NCBI GenBank assembly: GCA_018644935.1
Contig: JABGPL010000028.1
Span: forward strand, 1 to 45,694
Length of the DNA: 45,694 nucleotides
Source of the DNA: Calditrichota bacterium
GTDB taxonomy: Bacteria; Electryoneota; AABM5-125-24; Hatepunaeales; Hatepunaeaceae
Direction: 5' to 3'
How positions within the stretch are numbered: position 1 is the first letter of the stretch; each line of letters begins with the position of its first letter. The position numbers and the translations under genes were made by a program. The notes under the pieces are model-generated. The model was not told the origin of the DNA, made no database searches, and saw nothing but the letters and a program-made list of their open reading frames with translations. Shown piece after piece: positions 18,959 to 29,600 of the stretch.

Positions 18959-21900
18959 ATGTTGAAAGCTCATTATTTTGCAGGCAACATTTCCAAATTG
19001 GTTGCGGCAATAACGCTTCAGCTTGCCATTCTCTGTACTCCGGTGTTCTCAGGGAATCAGTCAATCCAGAGTTCACATGCTTCAATCATCAGTTCCAATA
19101 ATCAGAGTATATCTCTGAACTTCGAGCTGGGGGACGTTGCCGTTGAGCAGGTCATTGAAGATGGCAATGCCACAACCCGATTCTCGCTGCCCGATGAGGG
19201 TCACACCTACGATAAGGGATTTCCTCAACTTCCGTCAGTAACACGTGTTGTGATCGTTCCACCTTCCGCCGGTCTTCATTTCACCTTCGAGACAGAAGAG
19301 CCGCGAATCGTTCAAGCTGAAACGCCGCCCCTGATCTGCAAAGAAGATCAGGCATCGAGTATTGATCGAAATATCCCCGTTCTCGCAAGCACTTACCCGC
19401 CTGTCACAGCACAGATGTCCGTGCCCTTCATCATCCGCGGGGTGCGCATGGTCAAGGTAACGACATATCCCGTCAGGTTCGATCCTGAGGAAAACACTTA
19501 CCTGCATTACGATAATATCGAAACCGAAATTCGATTCACCAATGACGAACCTGTCAATCCAGTTCGTCATCCAGAGAGGCGTAACCGATCCTTAGAATTC
19601 TTGAAATTCATCGAGGTTTTTGCTTTGAATGGTTCTGAGATTCGACGTGATGATCCGGATCGGGATCAACTTGACAGAAAACCCGGGCATTACCTGATAG
19701 TCTCGCACGAAGCCTGCCTCGCGTTTGTCGTTCCGTTTATCGAGTGGCGAAGAAAGGGTGGGTACAAGGTGGAAATACTGACTTTTAATCCGGATGAAGC
19801 CAGGGATCCCAATAGAGTGCTCGCCGGAATTCAAGAGCGATATAATGCGTACATAGAACAGGGAATTGATCCATTTGATCATATTCTTCTCGTGGGTGAT
19901 CAAGAAAATTATGTAGCAGGACCCCGAGCCCAGTGGGTACTCAATGCTCCTGAAGGTTCATCTGTTTGGGGTGGAGGACCAGATCATGCCGATTACCTTT
20001 ATGCTTGTCTGGAGGGAAATGACGAGCACATGGATGCTGCTATTTCACGATTCCCGGCTGGAAACTCTGAAACACTCGATCTCGTAGTCGGCAGAACTCT
20101 CAGCTACGAATCCGAGCCATTTATGGAAGATCCGGCATGGTTTACAAGAGGTGCTGTATTTACTCAGCACTGCGGAAATAATGAGCTGACATATTGGACC
20201 CCTTATTTACACACAATCACACGTTGGGGTGAGGAGGTTTTGCGTCGTCATGGTTCTAATGACATAGCAGTCTATGACGACATGAATTGGGATCAGAGAG
20301 GTGAGCAGATCCATCCCTTCCTGCGTAATGTTTTTAACGAGGGCAGAAACGTAATCGTGGGCAGTGGAAACACGTACCAATGGAGAAATGAATTCCAGGG
20401 CGTTAATGATAATGTCATTTTTCCGATTTATCTCAACTTTTCAGAGCATTCACGCATGGCTGGTTATACAATGTTTCGCAATGGAAATGGGGATCGCCTC
20501 TTAGGACCGGTCGCTTCAACCTCGACCTGGGGTGATCGTGGTAATGTCGAACCGATTTGTGTGCAATGGTTAGGTCTTATCAGCGCTTTTATGAACCACG
20601 ATATGACACTCGGTTGGAGTAGAGTTTTCGCTGTAACAGATTTGGAATCTTATTTCCCAAATGTTGAGTTTGCAAGGGACATACCTTTGTATTCCCAGGC
20701 AAAAACAGATTTTGACTTTCTGGGTGATCCAGGTATTCAGGCTTGGAGGGGAGTACCGCAAATAGTTGAAGCACAACTCTCTCTGGCGCAACTGTCACCA
20801 ACAACGAGCTATGTGGAAGTTATCGTAACAGATGTAGAAAACGACGAACCGGTTGCTGGTGCGAAAGTATCTTTGTATGCTCCAGGAGATATTCCGGCAT
20901 TTGATAATGCCGAATATGTTGATTACGACGATATGTTGCAAATGACTTTAATATCCGATGAGGAAGGCAGTGCCGGATTCCATATTGACAATGAGGTTGA
21001 ATTCTTCCCAGGTTCTCAATTAAACTTCACCATCACCGGTCGTGACATTCGACCGTTTTTCGGTGATGTTGAAATTGTGGGGGCTCCAGTTGCTATTGAA
21101 GTTGCGAATTTTGAATTTGTAGAGGTAGAGGGAAACGAAGACGACGATATGAATCCGGGGGAAACCTTTTCGCTACGTTTTACCTCGGGAAACGTCGACG
21201 AAGAAAACGACATCAATGGTGTTACCGCAATTGTCAGCAGTTCTTCGGAATGGATTGAGGTTGATGAAAATGAAATTGATCTCGGTGATATCGCTGCTGG
21301 AGCTGGAATTGAGTTTAATGAGGGAGTGAGTTTTGTTCTGGCGGATGATTGTCCCGATGGAGCCCGATATCCCGGGAAACGTCCTCTTCTTCGGGTTGAA
21401 TTCAGCTCAGGTGAACTCAGATGGGAGTCTTCCATAGAACTAGACCCCTTTTCACCAGCACTTGTGTTCAGTGGAATTGTCGGAGCAGATCAAATTCCAT
21501 TTGACATTGAGGAACTTGACATATCAATTGAAAATGTTGGAAGAATGGATTCAGAGCCATTGACTGCCGAACTGCGTGCGGGAAGTCTCTCAATTATGGT
21601 GCTTCAAAATGAGTTGGCATATCCGAATATTGAAATCGGTGAACTGGCAAACTTAAATGGTGACCTTTTCGATATCAGAGTAAACCAGCAAACGGTTCCA
21701 GGAATCAAAACAGATATGCTGCTGGTTGTATCTTCCGAGAACGGATTCACAGACGAAATACCTTTCACAATACAAGTCGAAGACGGAGAGGGAAATTTCC
21801 CGCAGGTGCCCGACGATTATGGCTATATCTGTTTTGATGACACAGATGTGGATTGGGATATTGCTCCGGACTATGAGTGGATAGAAATAAGTCTAAATGA

Positions 21901-24900
21901 AGACGAAAGAGATTTTAATGGTGAACTTCTCGACTTTGAACGCGAATCAGAATTTGATATCGGGGAGGCTATCGTCCTTGACTTACCCTTTGAGACCATC
22001 TTCTACGGGGAAGCCTTTGAGCAAATTACGGTTTGTACAAAGGGTTTTGTTGCGATGGGAAATCAACCTAGAATCACCAATTATCAAGCATCTCCGCTTG
22101 ACAGGGCAATGGGTGGTGGCACAGGAATGATAGCTCCATTCTGGGGAAGTTTGACGTTTGAAGATAACACCGGGGTATATTCTTTTTATGACGAAGAAAA
22201 CGCACGTTTCATAATCGAGTGGTATGAATTCAGACATCGCAATGAAGATGCTGATGGTTTAACTTTCCAGGTGATACTCTACGATCCTGATGTTTGGATA
22301 ACTGAATCAGGTGATGCAGATATCCTTTTCCAGTACCAATCTATTGCTGATCTACAGAACATACGTGCTAATGAGTGGTTGCGGGCTATTCCCTTTGCTG
22401 CTGTTGGTATTTCCAGCCCAGACGGGACAACGGGAATCAATTACAGCTTCAATAACACCTTGCCAGAGTCATCTGCTCCGCTTGAGGCTGAAAGAGCAAT
22501 CCTTTTCTCAACAGGTTTCGAACTTAGACTTGGTAGAATTTTTGGAACTGTGACAGATTTTGAGACCGGTGAGTCAATTCAGGGAGCTCGAGTTTACACA
22601 ATGCACGGATTTTCAGCCATCAGCGGCGAAGAGGGAAATTGGGAAATCCCGGGCGCACTTGCTGAAATAGCATTCTCCATTACCTGCTCTGCTCCCGGAT
22701 ACAATGATTTGACCATTGATGATGATTTGGTTGTTGAAGATGGACAAGATCTTGAGATCAATTTTGAGCTGCTTCATCCTGAGTTTGTATGTTCTGTTGA
22801 CGAGTTGTCTGGATTACTTCAGGAGGATCAGGTCGTAAACTTACCGTTTGAGCTCAGGAATGATGGGAACGGTCCTCTTGAATGGGAAACTGAAGAACGG
22901 TGGCAGGGAGGTGTAAATAATGAACCATGGGGATTGCTTCGGCAGTATCCTATTGGTGAGACCATAGGAGATAGCCGTCTACAGGGAGTTGTATTTATCA
23001 ATGACAGGTTCTATATATCAGGATCCAATAACCGTGAACCACAAATCTATGTTCTTAATCGTGAGGGTGAGTTAGTTAATCAATACCCTCAGTTTGTCGA
23101 CGGGGCATATGGAATCAGAGATATGACTTTTGATGGAGAATGGATATGGGGTTCGGTATATAATACAATCTACGCCTTCACACCCGAAGGTGAGCTAATG
23201 CGTGAGTTTGATGGTCCGTTTAATCCGAACAATAACTTTGCCTGGGACTCCGACCGTGAATTACTCTGGGTCAGCAGTACAACTTCCGACCTCGTAGCGA
23301 TAGACCGGCAGGGTAATCAGGTCCTTTCTTTGCGACGGAGGGGTCTAAGGACATATGGATTGTGCTATTACCCGGAAGATCAAGATGGATACCCACTCTA
23401 TTTTTTCCATAAAGATCCTGATTTAGCTGATCAGGTCATTACAAAGATGGACCCTGAAACTAATGATACGATGTTTGTGAGTGTTCTCGATCCCGAAGGT
23501 GGTGGAAATCCATCGGGATCATTTTGCAGCAATCAATACGATCCACAGAGATGGGTGTTTATTTGTGTTATCAACAACGGACCTAACGATAGAATGGAGA
23601 TATGGCAAATAGAAGATCGATTTGAATGGTTTGAACTTGCACCTGCTGAGGGGATAGTTAATGCAGGGGAATCCGAGGAATTGGTTCTCACTCTGGACGC
23701 TACAGGAATTCCCATTGGCTTTAGATTCGAGATTGAAATGGTATTTCATCACAATGCCATTGGTGGTGAGTTCATACTGCCTATATCTCTTGAAATACTC
23801 GGGAACGAGAGGGCCCTGCAACTTGACCTGAATGCCGGATGGAATATGGTATCGCTAAATGTCTTGCCTGAAGATCTCGATGTACGTCAAATTGTACTAC
23901 CTCTTGTCGAAAACAGGCACCTGATTATCCTGAAAAATGGGGCTGGTCAATTCTACTTGCCTGCACAAGATTTCTGCAACATTGACGGATGGGATGTTTC
24001 TGATGGATATCTATTGAAAGTAATAGAAGCTACTCAGATTGGGGTTCAGGGCGTAATAATCCCAGCAGATCAGCCAATTGAATTGCTCAATGGTTGGAAC
24101 ATTGCGGCATATTTCCCACGTCACGCAGTGAATGCTGAAGTTGCACTTGCCGGAATAGCAGAAAGTTTGATTTTAGCAAAAGATGGTCAAGGTAGATTTT
24201 ACCTCCCAGAATTAGGATTCAGCAATATGGGAAACCTGCAGGATGGACAGGGTTATCAATACAGCTTGACTGATGCGGTAGAATTGATCTACCAGACGGG
24301 AGAGGAGCTCGCCCTTGCAAGTCGCAGTTCCTCACAATCAGAGCATTTTGGTGTAGTAATTCCTACCGGAGTTGATATGTCAATCCTGCTGTCGGGCAAA
24401 CCGCAAATGTCCGGACAGGAGATTGGCATATTCACTCCGGATGGTTTATTGGTCGGTTCTGGAAAGGTCGCAGAGGATGGAAAATGCGGGATTGCGGTCT
24501 GGGGTAATGATGAAACAACAGATATCACAGATGGTGCTGCCTCAGGAGACGTTCTATCATTTATTCTTTGGGATGGTGTCAATGAAAAGGCAATCTATCC
24601 CTCTATCACAACAGGAGAATCAGTTTGGTCTGATGGTAGTTTCATAATAGGTGAAATTACTGCGCAGTCATCCATTCCGGTTACATTTGGCATTCACGAG
24701 ACATACCCGAATCCTACCAACGGGCCAATCCGATTGGAGTTCGGGCTGGAGATGGACGCGAAGGTTTCGCTTCGAGTGTATGACCTATCGGGACGGTTGG
24801 TAACAACTCTCGTCAGTGGCGATTACAAGACCGGCAATCATCAGGTCGTTTGGAATACAGACATGGTTTCGTCGGGGTTGTACATTGTGAAGTTGGCAGT

Positions 24901-24943
24901 CCCGGGGAAAAGGCACATTGAAAAAATTGCAGTTCTGAAGTAA
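18959..24943 (+). CDS. Giant secreted gingipain-fold protein, paralog 4, with T9SS-type sorting domain
   Basis: 1994 residues, the longest of the six. The ATG has AAGGA nine bases upstream. The signal peptide is almost the same as in paralog 2 (AHYFAGNISKL, ILCTPVFS). Landmarks: GHYLIVSHEAC at 243, His-site replacement GSGNTYQW at 468, Cys-site replacement FPIYLNFSEHS at 488, GDPGIQAW at 589, sorting domain from 1910. Most of the body groups with paralogs 1 and 2. The segment HPERRNRS, the carboxypeptidase-regulatory-like domain (TMHGFSAIS) and the first GWN module (FCNIDGWDVSDGYLLKV) instead resemble paralogs 3 and 6, so the gene is a mosaic. It converges with the minus-strand gene at 25090. 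Confidence 0.88.
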   Translation: MLKAHYFAGNISKLVAAITLQLAILCTPVFSGNQSIQSSHASIISSNNQSISLNFELGDVAVEQVIEDGNATTRFSLPDEGHTYDKGFPQLPSVTRVVIVPPSAGLHFTFETEEPRIVQAETPPLICKEDQASSIDRNIPVLASTYPPVTAQMSVPFIIRGVRMVKVTTYPVRFDPEENTYLHYDNIETEIRFTNDEPVNPVRHPERRNRSLEFLKFIEVFALNGSEIRRDDPDRDQLDRKPGHYLIVSHEACLAFVVPFIEWRRKGGYKVEILTFNPDEARDPNRVLAGIQERYNAYIEQGIDPFDHILLVGDQENYVAGPRAQWVLNAPEGSSVWGGGPDHADYLYACLEGNDEHMDAAISRFPAGNSETLDLVVGRTLSYESEPFMEDPAWFTRGAVFTQHCGNNELTYWTPYLHTITRWGEEVLRRHGSNDIAVYDDMNWDQRGEQIHPFLRNVFNEGRNVIVGSGNTYQWRNEFQGVNDNVIFPIYLNFSEHSRMAGYTMFRNGNGDRLLGPVASTSTWGDRGNVEPICVQWLGLISAFMNHDMTLGWSRVFAVTDLESYFPNVEFARDIPLYSQAKTDFDFLGDPGIQAWRGVPQIVEAQLSLAQLSPTTSYVEVIVTDVENDEPVAGAKVSLYAPGDIPAFDNAEYVDYDDMLQMTLISDEEGSAGFHIDNEVEFFPGSQLNFTITGRDIRPFFGDVEIVGAPVAIEVANFEFVEVEGNEDDDMNPGETFSLRFTSGNVDEENDINGVTAIVSSSSEWIEVDENEIDLGDIAAGAGIEFNEGVSFVLADDCPDGARYPGKRPLLRVEFSSGELRWESSIELDPFSPALVFSGIVGADQIPFDIEELDISIENVGRMDSEPLTAELRAGSLSIMVLQNELAYPNIEIGELANLNGDLFDIRVNQQTVPGIKTDMLLVVSSENGFTDEIPFTIQVEDGEGNFPQVPDDYGYICFDDTDVDWDIAPDYEWIEISLNEDERDFNGELLDFERESEFDIGEAIVLDLPFETIFYGEAFEQITVCTKGFVAMGNQPRITNYQASPLDRAMGGGTGMIAPFWGSLTFEDNTGVYSFYDEENARFIIEWYEFRHRNEDADGLTFQVILYDPDVWITESGDADILFQYQSIADLQNIRANEWLRAIPFAAVGISSPDGTTGINYSFNNTLPESSAPLEAERAILFSTGFELRLGRIFGTVTDFETGESIQGARVYTMHGFSAISGEEGNWEIPGALAEIAFSITCSAPGYNDLTIDDDLVVEDGQDLEINFELLHPEFVCSVDELSGLLQEDQVVNLPFELRNDGNGPLEWETEERWQGGVNNEPWGLLRQYPIGETIGDSRLQGVVFINDRFYISGSNNREPQIYVLNREGELVNQYPQFVDGAYGIRDMTFDGEWIWGSVYNTIYAFTPEGELMREFDGPFNPNNNFAWDSDRELLWVSSTTSDLVAIDRQGNQVLSLRRRGLRTYGLCYYPEDQDGYPLYFFHKDPDLADQVITKMDPETNDTMFVSVLDPEGGGNPSGSFCSNQYDPQRWVFICVINNGPNDRMEIWQIEDRFEWFELAPAEGIVNAGESEELVLTLDATGIPIGFRFEIEMVFHHNAIGGEFILPISLEILGNERALQLDLNAGWNMVSLNVLPEDLDVRQIVLPLVENRHLIILKNGAGQFYLPAQDFCNIDGWDVSDGYLLKVIEATQIGVQGVIIPADQPIELLNGWNIAAYFPRHAVNAEVALAGIAESLILAKDGQGRFYLPELGFSNMGNLQDGQGYQYSLTDAVELIYQTGEELALASRSSSQSEHFGVVIPTGVDMSILLSGKPQMSGQEIGIFTPDGLLVGSGKVAEDGKCGIAVWGNDETTDITDGAASGDVLSFILWDGVNEKAIYPSITTGESVWSDGSFIIGEITAQSSIPVTFGIHETYPNPTNGPIRLEFGLEMDAKVSLRVYDLSGRLVTTLVSGDYKTGNHQVVWNTDMVSSGLYIVKLAVPGKRHIEKIAVLK

Positions 24944-24945
24944 CT

Positions 24946-24982
24946 GTGTGGCTTGGGCTACTCGTTGCCCAAGTGTCTTTAA
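24946..24982. repeat. Single REP-like arm after giant gene 4
   Basis: GTGTGGCTTGGGC starts two bases after the stop codon. The hairpin CTTGGGC-TACTCGTT-GCCCAAG carries compensatory changes relative to the CATGGGC copies: both sides of the stem changed together. This indicates the folded form is under selection or is copied as a unit. No inverted partner arm follows before 25090. It may terminate transcripts of the convergent gene pair. Confidence 0.72.
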
Positions 24983-25089
24983 GTCGTGAAATTCATATTT
25001 GGGGAACGGTCTATTTAATACTGTGTATCATTTAAAGAAGTCATTTCACTATAATTAGGTGTATTGAAGTTTTCTTGATTCATCTACCG

Positions 25090-26340
25090 CTAATGTTTGG
25101 TGATCTTTGATTTTAAAACTTCAACTCTGGCAATCACTTTGTTATATATATCATACTCATGTAAAGGAGCATGACGAATCAGCAGGTTGTTTCCGAAATC
25201 GAGGGCGTGATCATAAGTTTTGTGTTTTATCAATATGTCCATCAGGATCAGACCATTCTTAAAGGATGAGACTCCCGGATTTATTCCAAAAGAAGCCTCA
25301 ACTCTTTTTACCAGTTCTTCAGTGGGAGTTGAATTTTTAACTCGACAGTTCAGCAAATCAAATTTCAACTCAGCAAACTCTATCAGTAATTCATCTCCGG
25401 TGCTGGAGAGAAAGTTCTTGATTTTTACCAAATCCCGTTTTTCCACAGAAGATGCCATCATAGCCTTTGATTGCATCTCGTTTATATGCACATAAGCAAG
25501 CATTCTTAACATGTATTCATTGCGGTTTGAAATGGAAAGTAGAAGATCTTTTGTCTCTGTAAATTTGTTTTTTTGATAACTCGTCTTCGGATTAGTACCT
25601 GAGAAGTTGTTATATGTTTCCATCATCAAAACATAGCTCTGCAATGTCTTTTTTTCTAATGACGATTCAATTTTTGGTATTAGTGACAGTGCCTTGTTTT
25701 TCATCCCGTTAAAATCAAAGTTGTTATGCTTTGTAATTAGTTCACATCCAGCTAAGCGTGCATATGCGATGCCTTTATTAAACACAGGGACACCACTATC
25801 CTTCATGTATCGGTTCAGGAAAATAGAGAAAAGCTGCATTGCGCTGTTCATTGAGTGGTTGTAATCATAAGATTCTGCAAGTTGAAAAATCAGGTCATGT
25901 GAAAGGTTTGGATTCAATGATTTGACTGTTACCCACTTTAAATATTTCGTAAGCTTCTCAATATCTGTAGAAATTAAACTGGCGTCTATCAATAAACAAA
26001 ATGGACCTGTTGTCGTCAGGTTGACAAGACGGTTCAAAATGTTTGCGAGTTTGTGATCAAACCGATAGCAACTTTTGTGTAGATAATTACCAATAGACTT
26101 AGGCTGAGTTTTATGAAATGCCAGCAGATTCGGAAGTTCCTCGAGAGCAACAAGCCCATTATTGATATTCATGATTCTTTGATATGCCAGCAATGACAAA
26201 AATTGCAACCATTTTTTGTTATTGATCTCATATAACTGATCTTTGACACTTAAAGTCATTTTGGGCGTCAAAAGGCCATTAGATTCGAATTTTATATTAA
26301 TCATCGTTAAAGAATCAGTTCTAACACAAAAAAACTCCAT
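25090..26340 (-). CDS. Unrecognised 416-residue helical-repeat protein, possible regulator
   Basis: I do not recognise the family. Starts at ATG 26340 with no clear ribosome site. Residues about 40-95 (WLQFLSLLAYQRIMN to SIGNYLHKSCYRFD) have the length and pattern of a winged-helix segment like those at the start of some TPR-containing regulators. The remaining ~300 residues are almost entirely amphipathic helices, compatible with TPR-like repeats (ALDFGNNLLIRHAPLHEYDIYNKVI at the end). There is no signal peptide or transmembrane segment, so it is probably cytoplasmic. It splits the giant-gene array, is convergent with paralog 4, and is divergent from paralog 5 across 329 bp. By eye it is AT-richer than its neighbours. 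A role in controlling the array is inference from position only. Confidence 0.6.
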   Translation of the reverse strand: MEFFCVRTDSLTMINIKFESNGLLTPKMTLSVKDQLYEINNKKWLQFLSLLAYQRIMNINNGLVALEELPNLLAFHKTQPKSIGNYLHKSCYRFDHKLANILNRLVNLTTTGPFCLLIDASLISTDIEKLTKYLKWVTVKSLNPNLSHDLIFQLAESYDYNHSMNSAMQLFSIFLNRYMKDSGVPVFNKGIAYARLAGCELITKHNNFDFNGMKNKALSLIPKIESSLEKKTLQSYVLMMETYNNFSGTNPKTSYQKNKFTETKDLLLSISNRNEYMLRMLAYVHINEMQSKAMMASSVEKRDLVKIKNFLSSTGDELLIEFAELKFDLLNCRVKNSTPTEELVKRVEASFGINPGVSSFKNGLILMDILIKHKTYDHALDFGNNLLIRHAPLHEYDIYNKVIARVEVLKSKITKH

Positions 26341-26669
26341 CTTGTTTTATATTCTATTTCCCAAATCTTTGCTGATAGTAATGAGATACGTGTGTATTTC
26401 AAAAAAAACAATATCTCTTGTTTAAAAAGATATTGTATCTTAACTTACTAACATACCTGCATCGTTTCATTAGACTTAGAATTAGGGATCAAACCTGACC
26501 TGTATGTTTGATAATCTAATACGAAACTTGCTGATTTACAATATCATTGGCAGTTTAAAAATATTGATTGGTGCTGGCTATATTTGACAGGTCACAGAGA
26601 AGAGTCTGGAAAGATGCCCATAATCTTGTGTTAAGTAAGGGAACACAAGTAATTAACTAAACATAAGAC
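26341..26669. other. Divergent intergenic region, AT-rich
   Basis: This 329-bp stretch must hold the start signals for the minus-strand helical-repeat gene and for giant gene 5. The clearest structure is an eight-base inverted repeat, CAATATCT (26408-26415) and AGATATTG (26427-26434), with an 11-base loop. TTGACA occurs at 26584-26589 but has no convincing -10 box at the right distance. No GTGTGGC repeat, small gene or RNA gene was seen. Confidence 0.5.
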
Positions 26670-29600
26670 ATGATGATGCTCAAAAATCCACTCAGAGATT
26701 TAACCATAATTATATTTGCCACATGGTTGTCCATACTCCATGCCGAAGATCTGTCGACTCAAATAGTCGACCACGTGACCCTGACAAATTCTTCTTCACA
26801 ATCAGTAAATTTAGATTTTAATCTTGTTGATGTTGAGCGGAATATTTTAACGGATCAAAATTACTCAGTGGATCATTTTAGTATAGATGGGGAAGGATAT
26901 ACTTTTGAGCAGGGATACCCCCAGTTACCCGCAGTAACTCGTGTCATTGTTGTCCCTCCAGATGTTGGTGTTGATTTGTTTGTTCAGACATCTGACCCAT
27001 ATCGTGTTGAAACTCAGAATCAGCCCCGGATAAACACTCATTCCTCTGAGCATGAGATTATTGCGTATATCCCACCCTTAGTTGGAATTTATCCTCCGGT
27101 CGTAGCTGAAATATCAAGACCTTTTATCGTTCGTGGTGTTCGAATGGTAAGAGTTGTTACCTACCCGGTTCGGTGGGATACAGAAGCAAATTATTATCTC
27201 AAATATGAGAATATAAAAACTGAAATACGTTTTACGCGAGATAATCCAGAAAATCCATCACATCGTCCAATTAGACGTAATCGTTCACCAGAATTTCTCA
27301 AGTTTATCAGAACTTTTGCTTTAAATGGAAATGAAGTCGGACGTGATGATCCCAATCTTGATCAGGAACCAGAGTATGTGGGACATTACCTGATTGTAAT
27401 CCATGAGAACTGCCTCCCATTTGTCGCGCCCTTCATCGAATGGCGCAGAAAATCCGGATGGAAGGTAGATATTCTCAGCCTTTCAGAGGATGAAGCAGCT
27501 GACGCCGATATTGTGAAGGAAAACATCCAGGGTAGATATGACGACTATCTGGAGGCAGGAATAGATCCCTTTGATCACATTCTTTTAATAGGAGATTATG
27601 AAAATTATATGAATATTGCACCAGATGCCCAATGGGTACTAACAGCACCTGTTGGAGATGCACCTGAGGCAGTTCACCCTCATTATGATTGGGATTACGC
27701 ATGTTTAGAGGGAGATGACAATGATGCAGATGTTGGTATATCTCGCTGGGTAGCAGGTACTCCTAACATTCTGCAATTATTCATGCATAAAACCATGAAT
27801 TATGAAGTTACACCTTATATGGAAAATACGGACTGGTTTCAAAGAGGAGCCATCTACTCCTCGAAATGGTCCAGAACCTATCATCCAAGTGTAGCAACAA
27901 ATGTTAGATGGGGGAGACTAGTTCTGGAGTCACTTGGATGGCAGGATCTCCGGGTTTTCGAGAATATGGATGAGTGGGATCAGGGTGCTTTTGTTACTCC
28001 ATTCATTGTTGAACAATATAACGATGGTGTTAATCTACTAATCGGTCGAGGTCAAAATCGACGTTTCAACCATGAGTTTGTGGGTGTAAATCCGGGCAAT
28101 GTATATCCCATACATATGAATTTGGCAGGGCATCAGGAGAGACCCATGTGGACAATGCTGAGAAATGTTTCAGCGGACGAACCACGAGGTCCGGTTGCAT
28201 CAACCTGCGGATGGGGTAATCCAGTGACTGGCATAATGAATTTACTCTGGTTGGAGGTGGTAAGTGGATTTGTGGTGCATGACATGACCTTTGGTTGGTC
28301 AAGACTGAAAATGTTGCTTGGAGCAGAGAATGTTATCCCGAACCTTCTCGAAATCTACCCAGAAGCCAAAATTGATAACCACCACTATGGAGATCCTGGA
28401 TTGCAATATTGGAAAGGAGTTCCAAAGGTTGTTGAAGTGAGGTGTCCTGAGACATTAGCGACATCAGACAGATTAATCAGTGTCGAGGTTATTGATCCTG
28501 AAATTGAAGAACCAGTTGAAGGCGCTCGGGTCACATTGTACTACCCCAGAGATCTCCCGGACGGAGAGAATGAGAATTATGCTGACTATGATGAAATGTT
28601 TATGATCACAAAAAAAACTGACATCGAGGGGATTATTCGGTTTATTTTACCGGAAGATATTGGTTTAGAGCCAGGTAGGATTTTTGTTACCGTCTCCGGA
28701 CGCGAAATTCTCCCGAATTTTTGTGAAATTGACATTGTTGAGCCAAATATCGGCGTAGAATTGTCTGAATGGAATACCTTACAAATCGAAGGCAATGATG
28801 ATGAAGACATCAATCCCGGAGAGAGTTTTGATTTATTTTTGGCTGCACGAAATCTTAGTGATGAAGATAATTTAGAAAATGTAATTGCAACAGTAACAAG
28901 TTTTTCAAATTTCATCGAGATTGCCGGCAATAATGAGATAGAATTTGGAAATATTAATGCCGGTTCTGTAGTCGAAGGGGGGGAAGGTATTAGACTCTTA
29001 TTCACTTCAGATTGTCCAGATGCGGCTTCAAGACCTCTAACCCAACCATCTGTACAAATTACATTCACGAGTGGTGAAACATCCTGGGTTACTGCAGTTA
29101 CATTGGATCCTGTCGCACCAAACTTTATTATTAGAAGTGTAGTTGGTGGTGATTTGATTGAGGCAGGTAACAACGATCTGAATTTAGAGATTGAGAATAT
29201 TGGTCGTATGGTTTCCGAGGAAATAAATGCGATTTTGGTTTCAAGAAATATGGGGATTGGTATTCTTGAAGCTGAGTCACAATATCCAGCCCTTGATCCC
29301 GGAGATATAGCTCGTTTGGATGAGAGGGAACTATTCTCAATTGAAGGAAACCAAATGGCGGTTCCCGGATCACGATTTGAAGTTATCTTGATGCTTGAAA
29401 CTGAGGGAGGATTTGTTGACAGTGCCTTTACAATCCTTCAAGTAGGTGAGGCTCGAGAAAATGCTCCTCAGGGTCCGGATGGTTATGGCTATATTTGTTT
29501 TGATGACACCGATGAAGATTGGGTTCTGGCACCGACTTATGATTGGGTCGAAATCTGTCCCCGCGATGATGACAGAGAGTTTGATGGTATCGATATCGAG

